From Camellia lanceoleosa (Eukaryota; Streptophyta; Magnoliopsida; Ericales; Theaceae), in assembly GCA_025200525.1 (NCBI GenBank), contig CM045758.1:3898706-3962705 (forward strand): a stretch of DNA of 64,000 nt, given 5' to 3'. Within the stretch, counting starts at the first letter, position 1, and the number at the start of each line of letters is the position of its first letter. A model generated the notes under the pieces. The model made no database searches. It was not told the DNA's origin and saw only the letters and a program-made list of their open reading frames with translations. Of the stretch, positions 14,101 to 29,100 are shown piece after piece. The position numbers and the translations under genes are program-made.

Positions 14101-17100
14101 AGAGGATGTATGGGATCGTTATGGCTATGACTTTGGGACAGACTATTCTGGCCTTTTCAAAGCACTTTCTCATGTGAATTACAATGTTCGTGTGGCTGCT
14201 GCAGAGGCATTGGCTGCTGCTTTGGATGAAAACCCAGATACTATACAGGTGGTGATGAACTGCAGCCTGCACACTCGTAACAAGTTCCTGTTGTGTGTTT
14301 CTTATGGATTGATTATATTCTCAGGAGTCGCTTTCAACTTTATTTTCTTTGTATATCCGTGATGTTGGCTTTGGTGAGGACAATATGGATGCTGGTTGGC
14401 TAGGCAGACAAGGAATTGCATTGGCTTTACATTCGGCAGCAGATGTACTTAGAACCAAAGACCTTCCTGTTGTTATGACATTTCTGATATCGCGAGCGCT
14501 GGTATGATTTTTGTTGCTGTTGTGCTTACTTTTTGTGAATGGTTGCATAACATTTTGCTTGGCTTTGTTGTGTTAGACGTTTGGAAATGTTTGAAAATAT
14601 TGTAGTCGAGTGAATGAAACTGCTGTTTTGTCAGTGTTTGGTTATCAAATTTTGTTTTCCCATGAGACCATGATATGCATTATAGAAAATTAGATTATGG
14701 AATTGTTGATTGCATAGAAGATAGATTATAAGAAATTTTTTCTGCTGATAAATATTCTGTTTTACAAATGGTCCCTCCACTTTTCTAATGGCCATTACTC
14801 ATTATTTTGTTTTCCAGAGCACCTAATGAAACTTAATACTCGTTCCATCCCAAAATAATAGTCCCTTTTGGAGAATCAAACTTTTTTTGGCAATACAATT
14901 ATTGCACTTTAAAAAAAGAAAAATGTTTGGGAGATCTAAACTATGAGCTCTAAAGGAGCTCTAGGGGGTGGGCTTCATCCATTGATGTGATGTTTTGGCC
15001 TTAGGTTTTTTTTTTTTTTTTGAATTTCCACCTCATTAGTGCTCAATTAGAGCTCCAAAATTAGAGGGATGAATTATTGTTGTTAAAAAAATTGATTTTC
15101 CAAAATTACCCTCTGATAGTACATTTTTGGGAGAATATCAATTGTCATGATTGTACTTTTTGTGTTAATGAATTTAAAAGAAGGGTAAAATAGGAAATTC
15201 ATATTATTTTAGTTCTTAATTTTTGAAAAGAGACTAATATTTTGGGACGATGAAAAATGGAATAATGGACTAATATTTTGGGACGGAGGGAGTAATGTTT
15301 TATTCTATCAAGTAGGGTGATTACTTGAAGTTAAGTGGCTTCAAGTAGAATGCTTTTTTGGAGTAATGTTTTATTCTATCAAGTAGGGTGATTACTTTAA
15401 GTTAAGTGGCTTCAAGTAGAATGCTTTTATTGGAAAAAGTGAAAGAAATAAGAATACAATGCTGCTTGAATTGAAGAATAGTGATTATCTTGATAACAGA
15501 TAAATTGTTAAAATAGACATTTACTAGTTTGATTGTTCCCAATGGGCAAATTAGGAGAGTTCTTATACATAGGATAGAATATGATGCAAATAGGTATTTT
15601 TAATTGTATTCATTTTGTGGACCTTTTGAACTGCAGGCTGATACTAATGCAGATGTTCGGGGAAGGATGCTTAATGCTGGTATTATTATTATTGATAAGC
15701 ATGGAAGAGACAATGTGTCTTTGTTATTTCCGATTTTTGAGAACTATTTAAACAAAAAGGTCAGTATTCCTTTTAAGTGACAAACTTTCTAATGCATATT
15801 AGTAACTGTAGATTGTATATATTTTTTCTTATGTTAAATACTCCTTTATTTCTAAAATGGCTGGACTAAAAGGTTATCTTCATATAATAGTATTGCCCGA
15901 ACTGTTCAATATTCTTATTTGGCTTGTGTTCTTTGTTCAGGCATCTGATGAAGGAAAATATGATTTGGTGCGTGAGGGTGTAGTTATTTTTACTGGAGCT
16001 TTGGCAAAGCATCTGGCAAAGGTGTGAACATTATTATATCTTATATCTTTTATGTAAATATTGGCACTTTCTAAATTATTGAGTCTAGTATTGACGAGTA
16101 TGTTTTGGAACAGGATGATCCCAAGGTTCATGCTGTTGTGGAGAAGTTGTTGGATGTGTTGAACACTCCGTCTGAAGCAGTTCAACGGGCAGTTTCAACC
16201 TGCTTATCTCCGCTAATGCAGTCAAAGCAAGTATGTAGAAGGTCTTACTCATGGAAGGATCTGGATTGTGGAACTGTTTTTGTTGTTTTCCTCCTTTCTT
16301 CTGTGCTTCAGTCTGTTCAATGACAAGGGATACATTTGAACTTGTCACAGGCTTTTGGAATAAGGGATCGGTATTTGTTTCACAGGAATTGCTGCATGCC
16401 ATGGCTTGTTGCTTATTTCCATGATTTGTGTATAGTTTCTGTTACTCAGTTGCCAATGTGAATCCATCATAGCGGTTTCTGAAAACATAAACTGGGACCA
16501 GGGTTTTGATGCCCAATAAGGTCTCTGGCCTTATCCTGGGTATTTCCAGCAAACATATAAAGAAACTCTTGATGTTAAAGCCATGTTTCTTGTACGAGAT
16601 GTCTGGACAAATGTTTAAGCATTTGTTGAATGTTCTGTTTAATTTTCAGCCACCTTAGGAGAACTTAGATACTTTAGTTAACCTGTAGCTTTGATTTATT
16701 TATTTATTTTTATGTCTTCAATCATAGAACAACATGCATGTTTTGGTTCGTGGGTTTGATCTTTTGAAGATTACTGTGCCTGTTTTATACATGGCTCAAA
16801 GTCTTAGCTGTTACTGAGTTTGTTAGGCCGACTTATCTCAGTGTCTGTCTGCTTCAATCTGAAACTGAGTACGTATGTGGAAATGGAATTTAATACCTGG
16901 ATTGGTATTGTATTTAGCTAAATTGGCTCAAGTTTGTTGCATTATTCTATTGCAAGACTAACTTTCATCCTATCTGTTAGGTGAACACCCGCTTTGGGTC
17001 CTTCCCACCCACAAGCCATGCATGGATTTTTTTCCTTCTCGAACCAAATGTCGTGGCATAACATCTTTCTCAGTTCTGTCTGTGTCTGTGTCTGTGTCTT

Positions 17101-20100
17101 CTTGATTTGCAAACTAGAAGCCTCCATCTTCACTCTTTTCTTTGTCAACACACTTTCCTTCCCTAACTAGGTACACTTGTCATGTATGTGTCACATACAT
17201 ATGCACACATTGTTTAAAATATTTGTGAGATATAATTGTATATAGACTTGTAGAATGTAGTAGATTTAGGTTTGTTGAAACTCATATTTTGTTACCACCT
17301 AGCTTGTTTTTCATTATTTGTACATTGTGGACCAAATAGTTGTTATCTAAATTCTATTTAATTTTTTAGAAGACTGAACTTTGTAACAATTCTGTAGGTG
17401 TTAGATGCTATCATATGTTTGTTTTCTGATTCCATTATGTTAGTCTTATTATTCAGAATTTTCCATGATTTTCTTAGATTTATTTTGGCCTTGTATATAC
17501 TATATCTTTAAGTCCCCTGATTGAACAACCAATACCACAACTTTGTACCATGGTTACATACCGTTTTTAACCTCTATGAATACCCATTTCTTTCCTGTTT
17601 CTTTCTTTCTGCTTTCTCCTTTAATTGTTACCCTCTATGTTTCAACATATGATTGGACTGTAGAGATTATTTTTTTGGTATTTGTTGCCTTTATTTTTGT
17701 TATTTGCACTTGTTTTGTTATTATATGCTGTTACAGTCATGGTTAGATTGTCTATCTAATGATTGTTGTTGTATATGCTTATAATTTTAACTATATGTTT
17801 GCTGAATGGACCCTTTCTTTCCATTTCACTCGTTTTGTTTCCTTGGTTTAGGAAGATGCACCAGCACTTGTTTCTCGGCTCTTGGATAAACTAATGAAGA
17901 GTGATAAATATGGGGAGCGCCGTGGAGCTGCATTTGGACTTGCTGGTGTGGTAAAGGGATTTGGAATTTCATGCCTTAAGAAGTACGGTATTGTGGCAGT
18001 GCTACAAGAAGGTCTTGTGGACAGGTTTGTTCTGTATCATCAGTTTTTTAGCAATCTTATGTTTGTTACTGCTGTTCTGCACTCATGTATGGTTGAGTTG
18101 CATACTTCTTTTCATAGACATCATTCTGTATTTTCACTGCCGCCCTGGGCTAAGGCCACTAAGGTTGGTGCCTAGGGCCCCCAAATTTTGCTCAAAATAA
18201 GGTCCCAAATTTATTAGTTTTATATTATATTAAAAGTTCAAATCAAAACCCAATCTTTTTTTATTGTTTGAGGCCCAGTCTAAAGGCCCTCAAAAAAATC
18301 AATTGGGCCAAATTTAAATGTATATATATCATCATTGTTAGGCCTAATTAAAATTTATGTAATTAGTCCAAACTAATATATATGATATAATGAGTCCAAA
18401 TAGAGTCTAATGTCAAGATTTTAATAGAATAAATAACTTTATTTTAATTTTTTTGCCCTCTCTCTATCATATTTTAATTGAATAATTTTACCCTAATTTA
18501 TTTTCCTTAATTTTGTTTGCCCTAATTTTTTTGCCCTCCCTCTTTATCGTAATTTAATTTAATAATTTTGCCTTAGTTTTTTCTCCCAATTTTTTCCCAA
18601 TAATTTGTGTTTTGTTATCAAATAATTAATGGATTGTGATTTGTGTGGATTATGATTGTGTTATTAGATATCATATTACAATAATATAATCATTTCATTA
18701 TCAAATATTAGCAAATTATGTTGTTTGTATCGATTATTGCTAAATTATAAAACAATTTTATATTTTTTGAGTCTTTGTAATGATTTTTTCGTATCTTAAT
18801 GTATGAAAATAAATTTTAATGATTATGTGTAAGGAAACTTTTTGTAGCTACTAAATAATAATAAAATTATTGGTGACTTATTATTTTATCCGTCATTTTT
18901 TTATTTATAAATAATATATATAGGAGGGCCCCACTTTCAAAGTTCTGCCTAGGCCCCATAAATCTCAGGGCCGGCCTTGTCTATTTTATGGGGTTTCAGT
19001 CACTTGCGCTTTCTTCTGTTGTGGCTGTATTAGGATGGAAACTAGCTTACAAATGATGAACAATTGAGTTTAATTGTTTTGGAATTGCAGGAATTCTGCT
19101 AAATCCCGTGAAGGAGCACTGCTGGCATTTGAGTGCCTTTGTGAGAAACTTGGAAGGTTGTTTGAACCGTAAGTAGACAGTGACTATTGCCAAAATAGTA
19201 TTTCCTCTGTATTGGTTAAACTGTAGATCTAATCCCTCCAGACCTCCTTTTTCTGCAGGTATGTAATTCAGATGTTACCATTACTTCTGGTTTCTTTCTC
19301 CGATCAAGTTGTTGCGGTTCGAGAAGGTGCTGAATGTGCTGCTCGTGCAATGATGTCTCAGCTAAGTGCTCACGGGGTGAAGCTTGTCCTTCCATCACTT
19401 CTAAAGGTCCTAATCTTGGATACACTTGATTATCCTTCCATATATACAAATAATTATTCGTTAAGATTTGTATTTCATATGATCTCCATAATTTTCCAAT
19501 TATCGTTTTCTTTAACATTATAATTATGTCAATATACTTCAATGATTATCATTCTTTTGGATTTGTTTTACCCTTGTGTTTCACGTTCTTTCTTTGACGG
19601 TTTTGTCCTTTTGATACTATGGTCTTTCCTGTGGAGTTTCACTGCTGGAGTGGGTAATAAATCCTTTTGCTAGTCAAGTGAGTGTTGTTTTGTTATCAGC
19701 TCAAATCTTAGTGGTTCAGCTGGTTGCAGACATTCCAAGCTGTTGGGTCTACCTCTGCTTCATTTTCTATCCTTGTTCTAGTTTTAATAGTTTATTTGTA
19801 GCATTGTGCCATGTGTGGTCCCATCACGGTGCAATGTGGGTTTCTCAATGAAATGGAGGGTGGGTGGAGTTGTGATTGTGTTTGATGGTGGTATTCTGTC
19901 CAACAATCTAGTGGGCGTAACTAGGTACTGGTGGTCTTTTCAGGTTGAGCGGCCTTAGTCTATCGGGTGAACATTGCGACTGCCATGCTTATAGACGTTG
20001 TCTCTTGCATGGTGTGATGCTTAGAAGCGGCTCCTTTGGGAAATAGTTGCAGGGAAGTGATACCTGGTCGATTTGAGCTCAACCAGTTGTGGTTTTGCTG

Positions 20101-23100
20101 CAGCTGTATAGAGTTAGCTATTGAGTGCTACATGACACACAGCTGGGGGTGGCTGTGTATGGGGGAATGATGCTCCGACCGTGGTGCGTCCTTGCTGACC
20201 AGGGGCTAATGTTATGCTACGTGGCCCTTATTAGAGACAGTTGTGAGGGTTTTTATTTTGGGCGTGGTTTCTCCTGTGTTGCCTATAAGCTGCAAATGAA
20301 CTAAATCAAGCCGAGCCGAGCTTTGTTGAGCTCGAGCTCGGCTCGTTTACTTATCGAGCTCGAGCTTGGCTTGGCTCGGCTCGTTAATATTAATGAAACT
20401 CGAGCTCTGCTCGACTTGGCTCGATAATTTTTTTAAAATATTATTTAAATAAAAGTATTATTTATTATTTAATATATAAATAATGTATTTATTCTATTAT
20501 TTTATAGGATAAACTACCAATAGGTCCTAATAGTTGGACTTAATTCCCATCAAGTTCTATTGAAAATAAGTTTTGGTAAAATTGTCGCTAAAAATAATTT
20601 TTTTGTGACAATTTTTTATATTTGTCACTAAAAATTGACAATTAGTGACTTTTTTTTGTCACGATTTTTATAAATTGTCGCTAAAACTTACAATTAGTAA
20701 TTTTTTTTATGACTAATTTTTCCCATAGGACCTATTAGATAATAAGTCTACTTATTAGGACCTACACGTAAGTACCCCTTATTTATGTATATTTATATAT
20801 TATTTAATATATAAATAGTATATTTATTATATAATTTAAATAAAGATAAATGAGCCGAACTTGACGAACTGAGCTTATGCGAGCTCGAGCTCGGCTCGTT
20901 TACTAAACAAGCCGAGCCGAGCCAAGCTTGTTCATGAACAGCTTGGTTCATTTGCAGCCCTAATTGCAGCTAGAGTCTTCCTAGAGTGGGTGGTTTTTTG
21001 CTGAAACGGTTTTGGGTTTGGTTGGACATATGTTTGGGACAGTCTGGCAGGTCTTGTTGGCACTCACGTGGTGTGTGAAAGAAGGCGAAGGATTGAATAT
21101 TGTTGTGTCTTTTTATTTTCCTGCTCCTTGTTTTCGGTTTATGCTTTCCTTGTTTTCGGTTTATGCTTTGGCTTTATGGACCATTGAACCTGATTAGGTT
21201 GTGTGGGTTTGCTCAGTCTCTAGGGTTTTGTTGTGTGTTATGTTTTGACTAGGCAGGTTTCCTTTGTTGAGGAGCTTCTCATGTGCCTTTACAGGGCTGT
21301 GTGAGAGCTTTATTGTAGTATCCTCTTTTTTCTTTTTTCTTTTTTATGATAATAATAGAGGATAGGGGGTTGCCTAATGTACAAGCATGAAATTTGGATT
21401 CTTTTCTTGAACCAGTCACGATTGTCTTTCATGCAATTGTTTCTAAGGGTCTAAAATTTTTGTACCTTTTCTGAAAAATTGGATAATTTTGCTGAGGTCT
21501 AATTTTTTTTCATCTTTTTAAAGTAAAGGTGGTTGTATAGCATATTGTCTGATTGCCAATTTTGACTGTGGTTACTACCATAGGGCCTTGAAGATAAAGC
21601 TTGGAGAACAAAGCAAAGTAGTGTTCAACTTCTTGGTGCTATGGCTTACTGTGCTCCACAGCAACTTTCTCAATGCCTTCCTAAGATTGTGCCAAAATTG
21701 ACGGAGGTATATCTTAATGAATTATGACCTTATGGCTTCCTAGTTTTGATTTGACTGGTAACTTCATTGTCTTTGAGGAGACGTAAAAGTCTCAATGTTA
21801 AAATTACTGTTTGATTGCAGGTGCTAACAGACACCCATCCTAAAGTTCAGTCAGCGGGGCAAACAGCCCTTCAGCAGGTCGTACTTTATGTTATTAGTTT
21901 AGTGCTCATTCACTTTTGCGTACTTGTGTAGTTTTTTTGTGCTCTTGTAATCATGTCTTTGTTTTATTTCTAGGTTGGGAATGTGATTAAAAATCCAGAA
22001 ATTGCTGCTCTTGTCCCAACACTTCTAATGGGCCTTACAGACCCCAATGACTACACGAAGCATTCCCTTGATATTCTTCTCCAAGTAAGGATGTGAACTT
22101 TACTATTAATTGTTATGATTTATGCATCTGTTCCTTTTTTTCCCCCTTAAAATAAAATAGCTTTAAATGTGTTTTCATTGGTTGCAGACAACATTTATCA
22201 ATTCGATTGATGCTCCTTCACTCGCACTGTTGGTACCAATAGTTCATAGAGGGCTAAGAGAGAGGAGTGCTGAAACTAAAAAGAAAGCTGCCCAGATAGT
22301 TGGAAACATGTGCTCTTTAGTGACTGAACCTAAGGATATGATTCCTTACATAGGTTTACTCCTTCCTGAAGTAAAAAAGGTACCATTTTACACTCTAGAG
22401 TCCTACATGTTGACCCAACGGATATATATCTTATAGGCATTTTGCTTCCTGTACATGGTTTTCTATCTGTAAGACATTTTTGTTTATAGAAGAATGGCAA
22501 ATTTACTATCTTTCCATGTTCCTGATGAAACAGGTTCTTGTGGATCCAATCCCTGAAGTTCGGTCTGTTGCTGCAAGGGCCCTTGGTTCTCTCATAAGAG
22601 GAATGGGAGAAGAAAACTTCCCAGATCTTGTTTCATGGTTGTTGGAGACACTTAAGTCTGATGGTAGTAACGTTGAACGCTCTGGAGCTGCTCAAGGACT
22701 AAGTGAGGTTAGAGTTTACTATTTGTGTTTGATTTTTCTTTTCGTTGTTTTTCTTTTTATTCTTACTCTTTTTTGAATTTTTTTTAATTAATCATCAGCA
22801 TCTAATTGGTTCATGTCAAAGTTTTTCATATAATTTCGCATCATCCACCAACTTGAGTGACCTTGATTTTGTTCGAATAATAGCAGTCGTATTTTCAAAA
22901 TCGAATTGTCTTTTAGGAAATAACAGAAATATATAATTCAATATGACCGATTTAATATGAGAACAAAAAACTACTATAACCTGTCTATATTATATAATCA
23001 ATGGAAACAAGGCTGGAATTTTGGGTCTGAATTAAGTAATTGATTACACTGTTATGCAGTCTTGGGATCAAAGCTTGTATTTTCAGCAGAATGATGCGAG

Positions 23101-26100
23101 TTATCTGTGTTGCTCTGACTTGAAATAGACACTGTGCACCCAAACACTTATGCTATTGGCCTGCCAAATACAATCTAGGATCTTAATTTCTAAATCTGAA
23201 AACAGCACGAGTGTGTAGAGACCCAGGCCCCCTTCTAGGCATTACTGTTAAACATTTGTTTAGTTGCTGCATAAATGTCTGGACTTTAGTTGCATTTTGT
23301 GTTTTGTCATTACAACACTTGTACTTCGACAATGACTGTTTTTTGTTTGTCATTTTTGAGACCTTATGTTTATTTGAATGTAGTTTTTGAGAGGCTGTTG
23401 TTTTTTTCTTCTCTAGATTTTGGCTGCACTAGGAAAGGATTATTTTGAGCAGATACTTCCTGATATCATTCGGAACTGTTCTCATCAAAAAGCATCCGTG
23501 CGTGATGGTTATTTGACACTTTTCAAGGTGAAGAGAAAAAATTGATTATTTGGTGTATGTTCTGGTAGTATTTGTTTTATAGGATGTCTTTTATTATTGC
23601 CTTCTAATTGAATTTCTTTTGCAGTATTTCCCAAGGTCATTAGGTGTCCAATTCCAGAACTATTTGCAGCAGGTGTTGCCTGCAATCCTAGATGGTAAGT
23701 ATTGTTTTTCTCATGTTTTGTTTTTCTGTGTCTGTATATGTTTGATATTATGTCTTTTTACATGTTATATACTCACTGTCTCTACCTATTTCTTGGCCCT
23801 ATAATTTGAGTCTGTTGTCTCCTTCTACCATATGCAGGCCTTGCTGATGAGAATGAATCTGTACGTGAAGCTGCACTTAGTGCTGGGCATGTTCTGGTTG
23901 AGCATTATGCAACAACGTATGTTCTTTTTGGTTGTGCATTTATTGTTCTGATCCATTACACTATAGATTATTTACCTAAATCTGAATTTGATTGAGGTGA
24001 TTATATTAATAAGTTGTAGGGAATAAGAAATGAGTTGTTGAAGGGAAATCGTACCATTGGCAGCTTTAATTTGTAATAAAATTGTAGTTTCAGCAAATTC
24101 TCAAATGAATTCAGCAGTCATGTTATTTGAGACAAGTTTCAAAAGGTGTTATTGGGCTCCTCAAGCAAGGTTGTTAAAATCGAGATCCTACATTGAATCG
24201 CTGGAGGTATTTGTAGGATCGAATCGTAAAATCGGATCGAGGATCGTAAGATCTTACCGAAAAAGAAAAATTACATAATAATTTAATTTAAATAAATATT
24301 TCTTAAAAAGTATACACAAAATAAGCTTATATTCTATTAAAAAAAAGTGAATATATTGTGAAAAATATAATACTGCACGTAAAATGTACATATAATATTA
24401 TACAATAGAAAACTCGATAAAAATTTTGTATTTCATCAAAAAAGAAGGTGAAGAAGAAGAACTCTATAACAAAATACTTTACAATCTACAATAATGCATA
24501 AAAAGTGAAGCAAAATTATTTAACAAAATTGGATATGAAAATAGATTAAGAACTCAAAAGAGTAGCCTAACCGAATGATAAGGTTTGTCATTAGCATCAC
24601 TAGTGGAGCGGATTCGAGTCACAAAAATAATCTCTCCAAAAATTAGGATAAAGTTGCAATCATCTTACCCTCCTTAGACTCCACTAAAGCTAAGTTTGTT
24701 TTTCCGACTAGTTAATTTTCTTAAATTACCGCAATATTTGAATGTTTGTTTCCTAATTTGTTTTTCTTAGCCTATTTGATTCAATACTACTTATTTTTTA
24801 TTATTTATTTTGATCACATAAATTAGTATTTAAACAACAAATATAAAATTTATAATAAAATATGTCATACAAAACAAAACAAGGCTTGTAAATTGGATCG
24901 CATAGGATCGGATTCGGATTCGGATCGGGATTTCACGATCCTATAAGATCCCATTACCAGGATCGAAAGATCCTACCTATAATAAATTTTTTACACGATT
25001 CGGATCGATTGTATTCAAATAGATCGTAAGATCGTAGGATCGTAAGATTCGGATCGGGATTCTGATAACCATGCCCTCAAGGCGAGGCTAAGGAAAAATG
25101 CATTGAGGCTTTGCTTTTTAAGCTACACTCCAAAAGCTTAAGCATCAGTCTGAGGCATGCTCCTCAACTATGCTCTGTATGCCTTTTGCGATAAGCATGT
25201 GAAGAATATCTGAGTACGCATATGGAGAGTTTGTCTTGGTTGTTGTTAAGCTTAGTCTAATTCATGGTTTAAACATAATAAGAAGAACATCTTTTTAGAT
25301 AAATTCTGTGGGAAATATCAAGTAAATGATCAACCAAATAAAAATAAAAATAAAAAGTCAAGGCTCAATTGAGAAGCTTGATAACTGAAGCTAAGAATGT
25401 TGATTTCACTTTCGATGTGAGCAAGCACATTCTATGCAGTGAAATGTTTGATGCCTTGAGTAGAAAAGTATTTATACTTTTATTTAATTTTAAAATTATA
25501 CTATTTTAAAATATTTAATTTCTGTAGTAAATGTAAAAATTCGAAATGCTTATGCTTGCACTTTAAAAACTTTATTTGAAAGTTATTGAATTATTCAAAA
25601 TAGAAGTGGGTACCTCATGTTTGACAATTTGAGGAACCAGATAGCTATGTTTTCACTTTTTTGTGTTCATGTCAGATCTTTGCCCCTGCTCCTTCCAGCT
25701 GTAGAGGATGGTATTTTTAGTGATAGCTGGCGTATCCGACAAAGTTCTGTAGAATTGTTGGGTGATCTCTTGTTCAAGGTATATGCTGCTCGTCCTTTTC
25801 AAAGTTAGCTTTGTGGAATTTCTTCTTGTTTTTTCCTCGACATGGTCTGTTTCTTCTAGGTTGCTGGAACCTCTGGAAAAGCACTTCTTGAGGGTGGTAG
25901 TGATGATGAAGGAGCAAGTACTGAGGCACAAGGGCGTGCTATTATTGAGGTTCTCGGAAGAGAAAAGCGTAATGAAGTTCTTGCTGCATTATACATGGTT
26001 CGAACTGATGTGAGCTTAACAGTGCGCCAGGTAATGCTGCTGTCAATATAATGGATTGCTTTGTTTGTTAATATTTTGCTGCCTTTTGGTTTTTGGACAT

Positions 26101-26116
26101 GTAGACTGTAAGTGTG

Positions 26117-26153
<37 letters not shown>

Positions 26154-29100
26154 CAGGCTGCATTACATGTGTGGAAGACCATAGTTGCAAATACTCCCAA
26201 GACTCTGAAGGAAATAATGCCAGTTTTGATGAATACTTTAATTACTTCTCTTGCATCATCATCCTCTGAAAGGAGACAGGTCTGCTATTCTTCTTGTAGT
26301 GTTTTCTAAGCTATGATAGGGTTTTGTACAGTACCAAATAATAAATTCAGTTGCTCTTGTATTTTCAGGTTGCTGGACGATCACTTGGTGAGCTTGTTAG
26401 AAAGCTTGGGGAAAGAGTTCTACCTTTAATCATTCCAATTTTATCACGAGGGCTAAAAGACCCTAATGCTAGCAGAAGACAAGTGAGGCTTTTGACCTTT
26501 AAATTCTACTTTGTGGATCTTATTTTCTTGTTTGCACTGGGCTTGATGAGAATCTCTGAAGACATGGCTGACAAATAGGTTTATCTTGTTTTGGCAACAT
26601 TTTTGGTTGACTTATTGCAGAAAAAATATATGTTGGCAACTTTTCCTTTTTTCTTTTTTCACTTGTTATTGTTTACGTTCTTGGTGTTGTTTTAAATTAG
26701 TATGGATATCATGACTGTTTATCTTAATTAATAGCGCAGCATAGGCAATGTAAACTGTAGTAGTGATCTAAGAAGCACATACACACTTCTAAGAGGGTGG
26801 CATGTCCTTGTTGACACTGACATGTCAGATCTTTCTAGACCCGGAAATGCTTCAGACAATTGGTATACACAAGTGTCCATCACTTGGGCACATATAAAAG
26901 ACATTATAAGTGTGAACAAAATAACATAGGATACAATGATAAAGAAAACAGTTTAGATTTATATCTATTAATCTCTCCTTTTTTAATTTTTGTTTTAGTC
27001 CGCAAATCTAATTTTCTCTCCACCAACAGGGAGTATGTATTGGTCTGAGTGAAGTGATGGCCAGTGCCGGTAAGAGTCAGTTGTTGAGTTTCATGGATGA
27101 GCTCATTCCTACCATCCGTACAGCCCTTTGTGATAGGTTTGTTGATCAATTGCTCTGATTTGCTGGTTCACCTAATCTATTCCACTTCTCTCTAATCTTT
27201 GGTGTATGCTATATTATGTTTCTTGTATTTCTTTAATAGCATGCCCGAGGTTCGTGAGTCGGCAGGCTTAGCATTCAGCACACTTTACAAGGTGCTCTTT
27301 CCTAATGTTTTTTAGTAATTTTGATTTTATTTTTAACATGGTACTCCGGAGCAGAAAAATGTATAATAAATTGCCATAATGTAGAGTGCTGGATTGCAAG
27401 CAATTGATGAGATTGTCCCAACACTCTTGCATGCTTTGGAGGATGATGAAACCTCTGACACTGCCCTTGATGGCCTCAAACAAATCTTAAAGTAAGATAT
27501 TCCACTTCTTAGATTAAATGCTGGACTTCTTGTTGTTTTTCAGCTGTTTTGTGGTCCCTAAATTTCTTTGCATGTTAACTTCAGTGTCAGGACTGCTGCT
27601 GTTTTGCCTCATATCTTGCCCAAGCTGGTCCATCCTCCTCTTTCGTACGCATATAGACCTCCATTTTTGGTAAACTGATACAGTTTTTAATCCTTTTTTT
27701 TTTTTGCTAACACCTTTGGATATGTATCCAGGGCCTTCAATGCACATGCTTTGGGAGCTCTAGCTGAGGTAGCAGGTCCTGGTTTGGACTTCCACCTCAG
27801 TACTGTCGTTCCAGCTTTACTCACTGCAATGGATGATCACAACATGGTATGAAACTCTATAATTATAACTTGTTTTGGTAGTACTTGTTTTTTATATCAT
27901 TTTATATTTCTTGCTTTATTTTAATCCTTTTACTATGGTAATCAATAATTCTCCGATGCTCTTTGAAAATTTAGGAAGTCCAAAATTTGGCAAAGAAGGC
28001 TGCAGAGACTGTTGTCTTAGTCATTGATGAGGAAGGCATAGAACCATTGATATTAGAACTTCTTAAAGGGCTTGGTGATCATCAGGTATGTTTTTGCTGA
28101 ATTTTTTGGTTAATATTGTTTTCATCCTCTCTGTCCATCTCTCTTTTGTGACTGTTTTTTGGTTGCAGGCTTCAATTAGACGAAGTTCTTCATATCTGCT
28201 TGGATACTTCTTCAAAAACAGCAAGTTATATTTGGTTGATGAAGCTCCGAATGTGATAACCACCCTGATTGTTTTGCTCAGTGATTCAGATTCAGCTACA
28301 GTTGCGGTAATTCCATATAAATAATCTGTGGTTTTCTTTTGCTCCTCTGTGGTGCATGTTGTTTCTTACCATTTGTTCAACAGGTTGCTTGGGAAGCTTT
28401 GTCTAGAGTTGTCGGCTCAGTTCCTAAGGAAGTCCTTCCTTCATATATAAAGTTAGTTCGTGATGCAGTTTCTACATCCAGAGATAAAGAGCGTAGGAAA
28501 AGGAAGGTTAGTATGGTTTTATTGCAGTATAAATAATCACTCGTAGATGACACTGTGAACCATAATCACTATAATTTCCTTGGGCCTAATTTTTTTGGGG
28601 GCATCCTCAAATTAATCTTTTTCTTACATGCAGGGAGGGCCAGTTCTTATACCTGGATTATGTCTCCCTAAAGCTCTTCAACCATTGCTTCCTATCTTTC
28701 TCCAGGTATGCCTGTTCATCTCATTCGTCCGAGCTCTTATATGATATTCTTGTAGTGGTTGTGGCTTTATTTTCCAATCATAATAAGATGCTTTTGGATA
28801 ATATATATTTTTCACTTTAATGGGGACCACACCAGTGTCATGCATGTTTTGGGTAATAGCCTAGTTTTGGGATGGTAGATGAGATATGGGATTATCAGCT
28901 GGGTTATACTTGCTCTTATTTTAAAGTATAATCTGTGGCTATTTGGTGAAATTGAAAATTTGCCATTGATTATTTAGTGGTGTGTTAATAGCGTTAGAGA
29001 CAGTTGATGAACTATTTAGTTTGAAAGAATAGAAGTACGCAAAAAAACAAAAAAGAAAAAAAAGGGAAAATTATTAATAATTGTGATGTTGCATCGTATT

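Larger units (their letters stand above)
14084..19406 (+). other. ILA: ILA exons 22-29
   Basis: Coding exons: 14084-14248, 14325-14501, 15637-15759, 15941-16021, 16114-16230, 17852-18024, 19091-19168 and 19259-19406. Peptides include [123 protein letters not shown] and [19 protein letters not shown]. These form the HEAT array leading into the eEF3-like region. Confidence 0.92.

Noticed and set aside
24563..24620. A functional tRNA gene
   Set aside because: A and B boxes are present, but no full cloverleaf could be folded by eye, and the sequence lies within a transposon.
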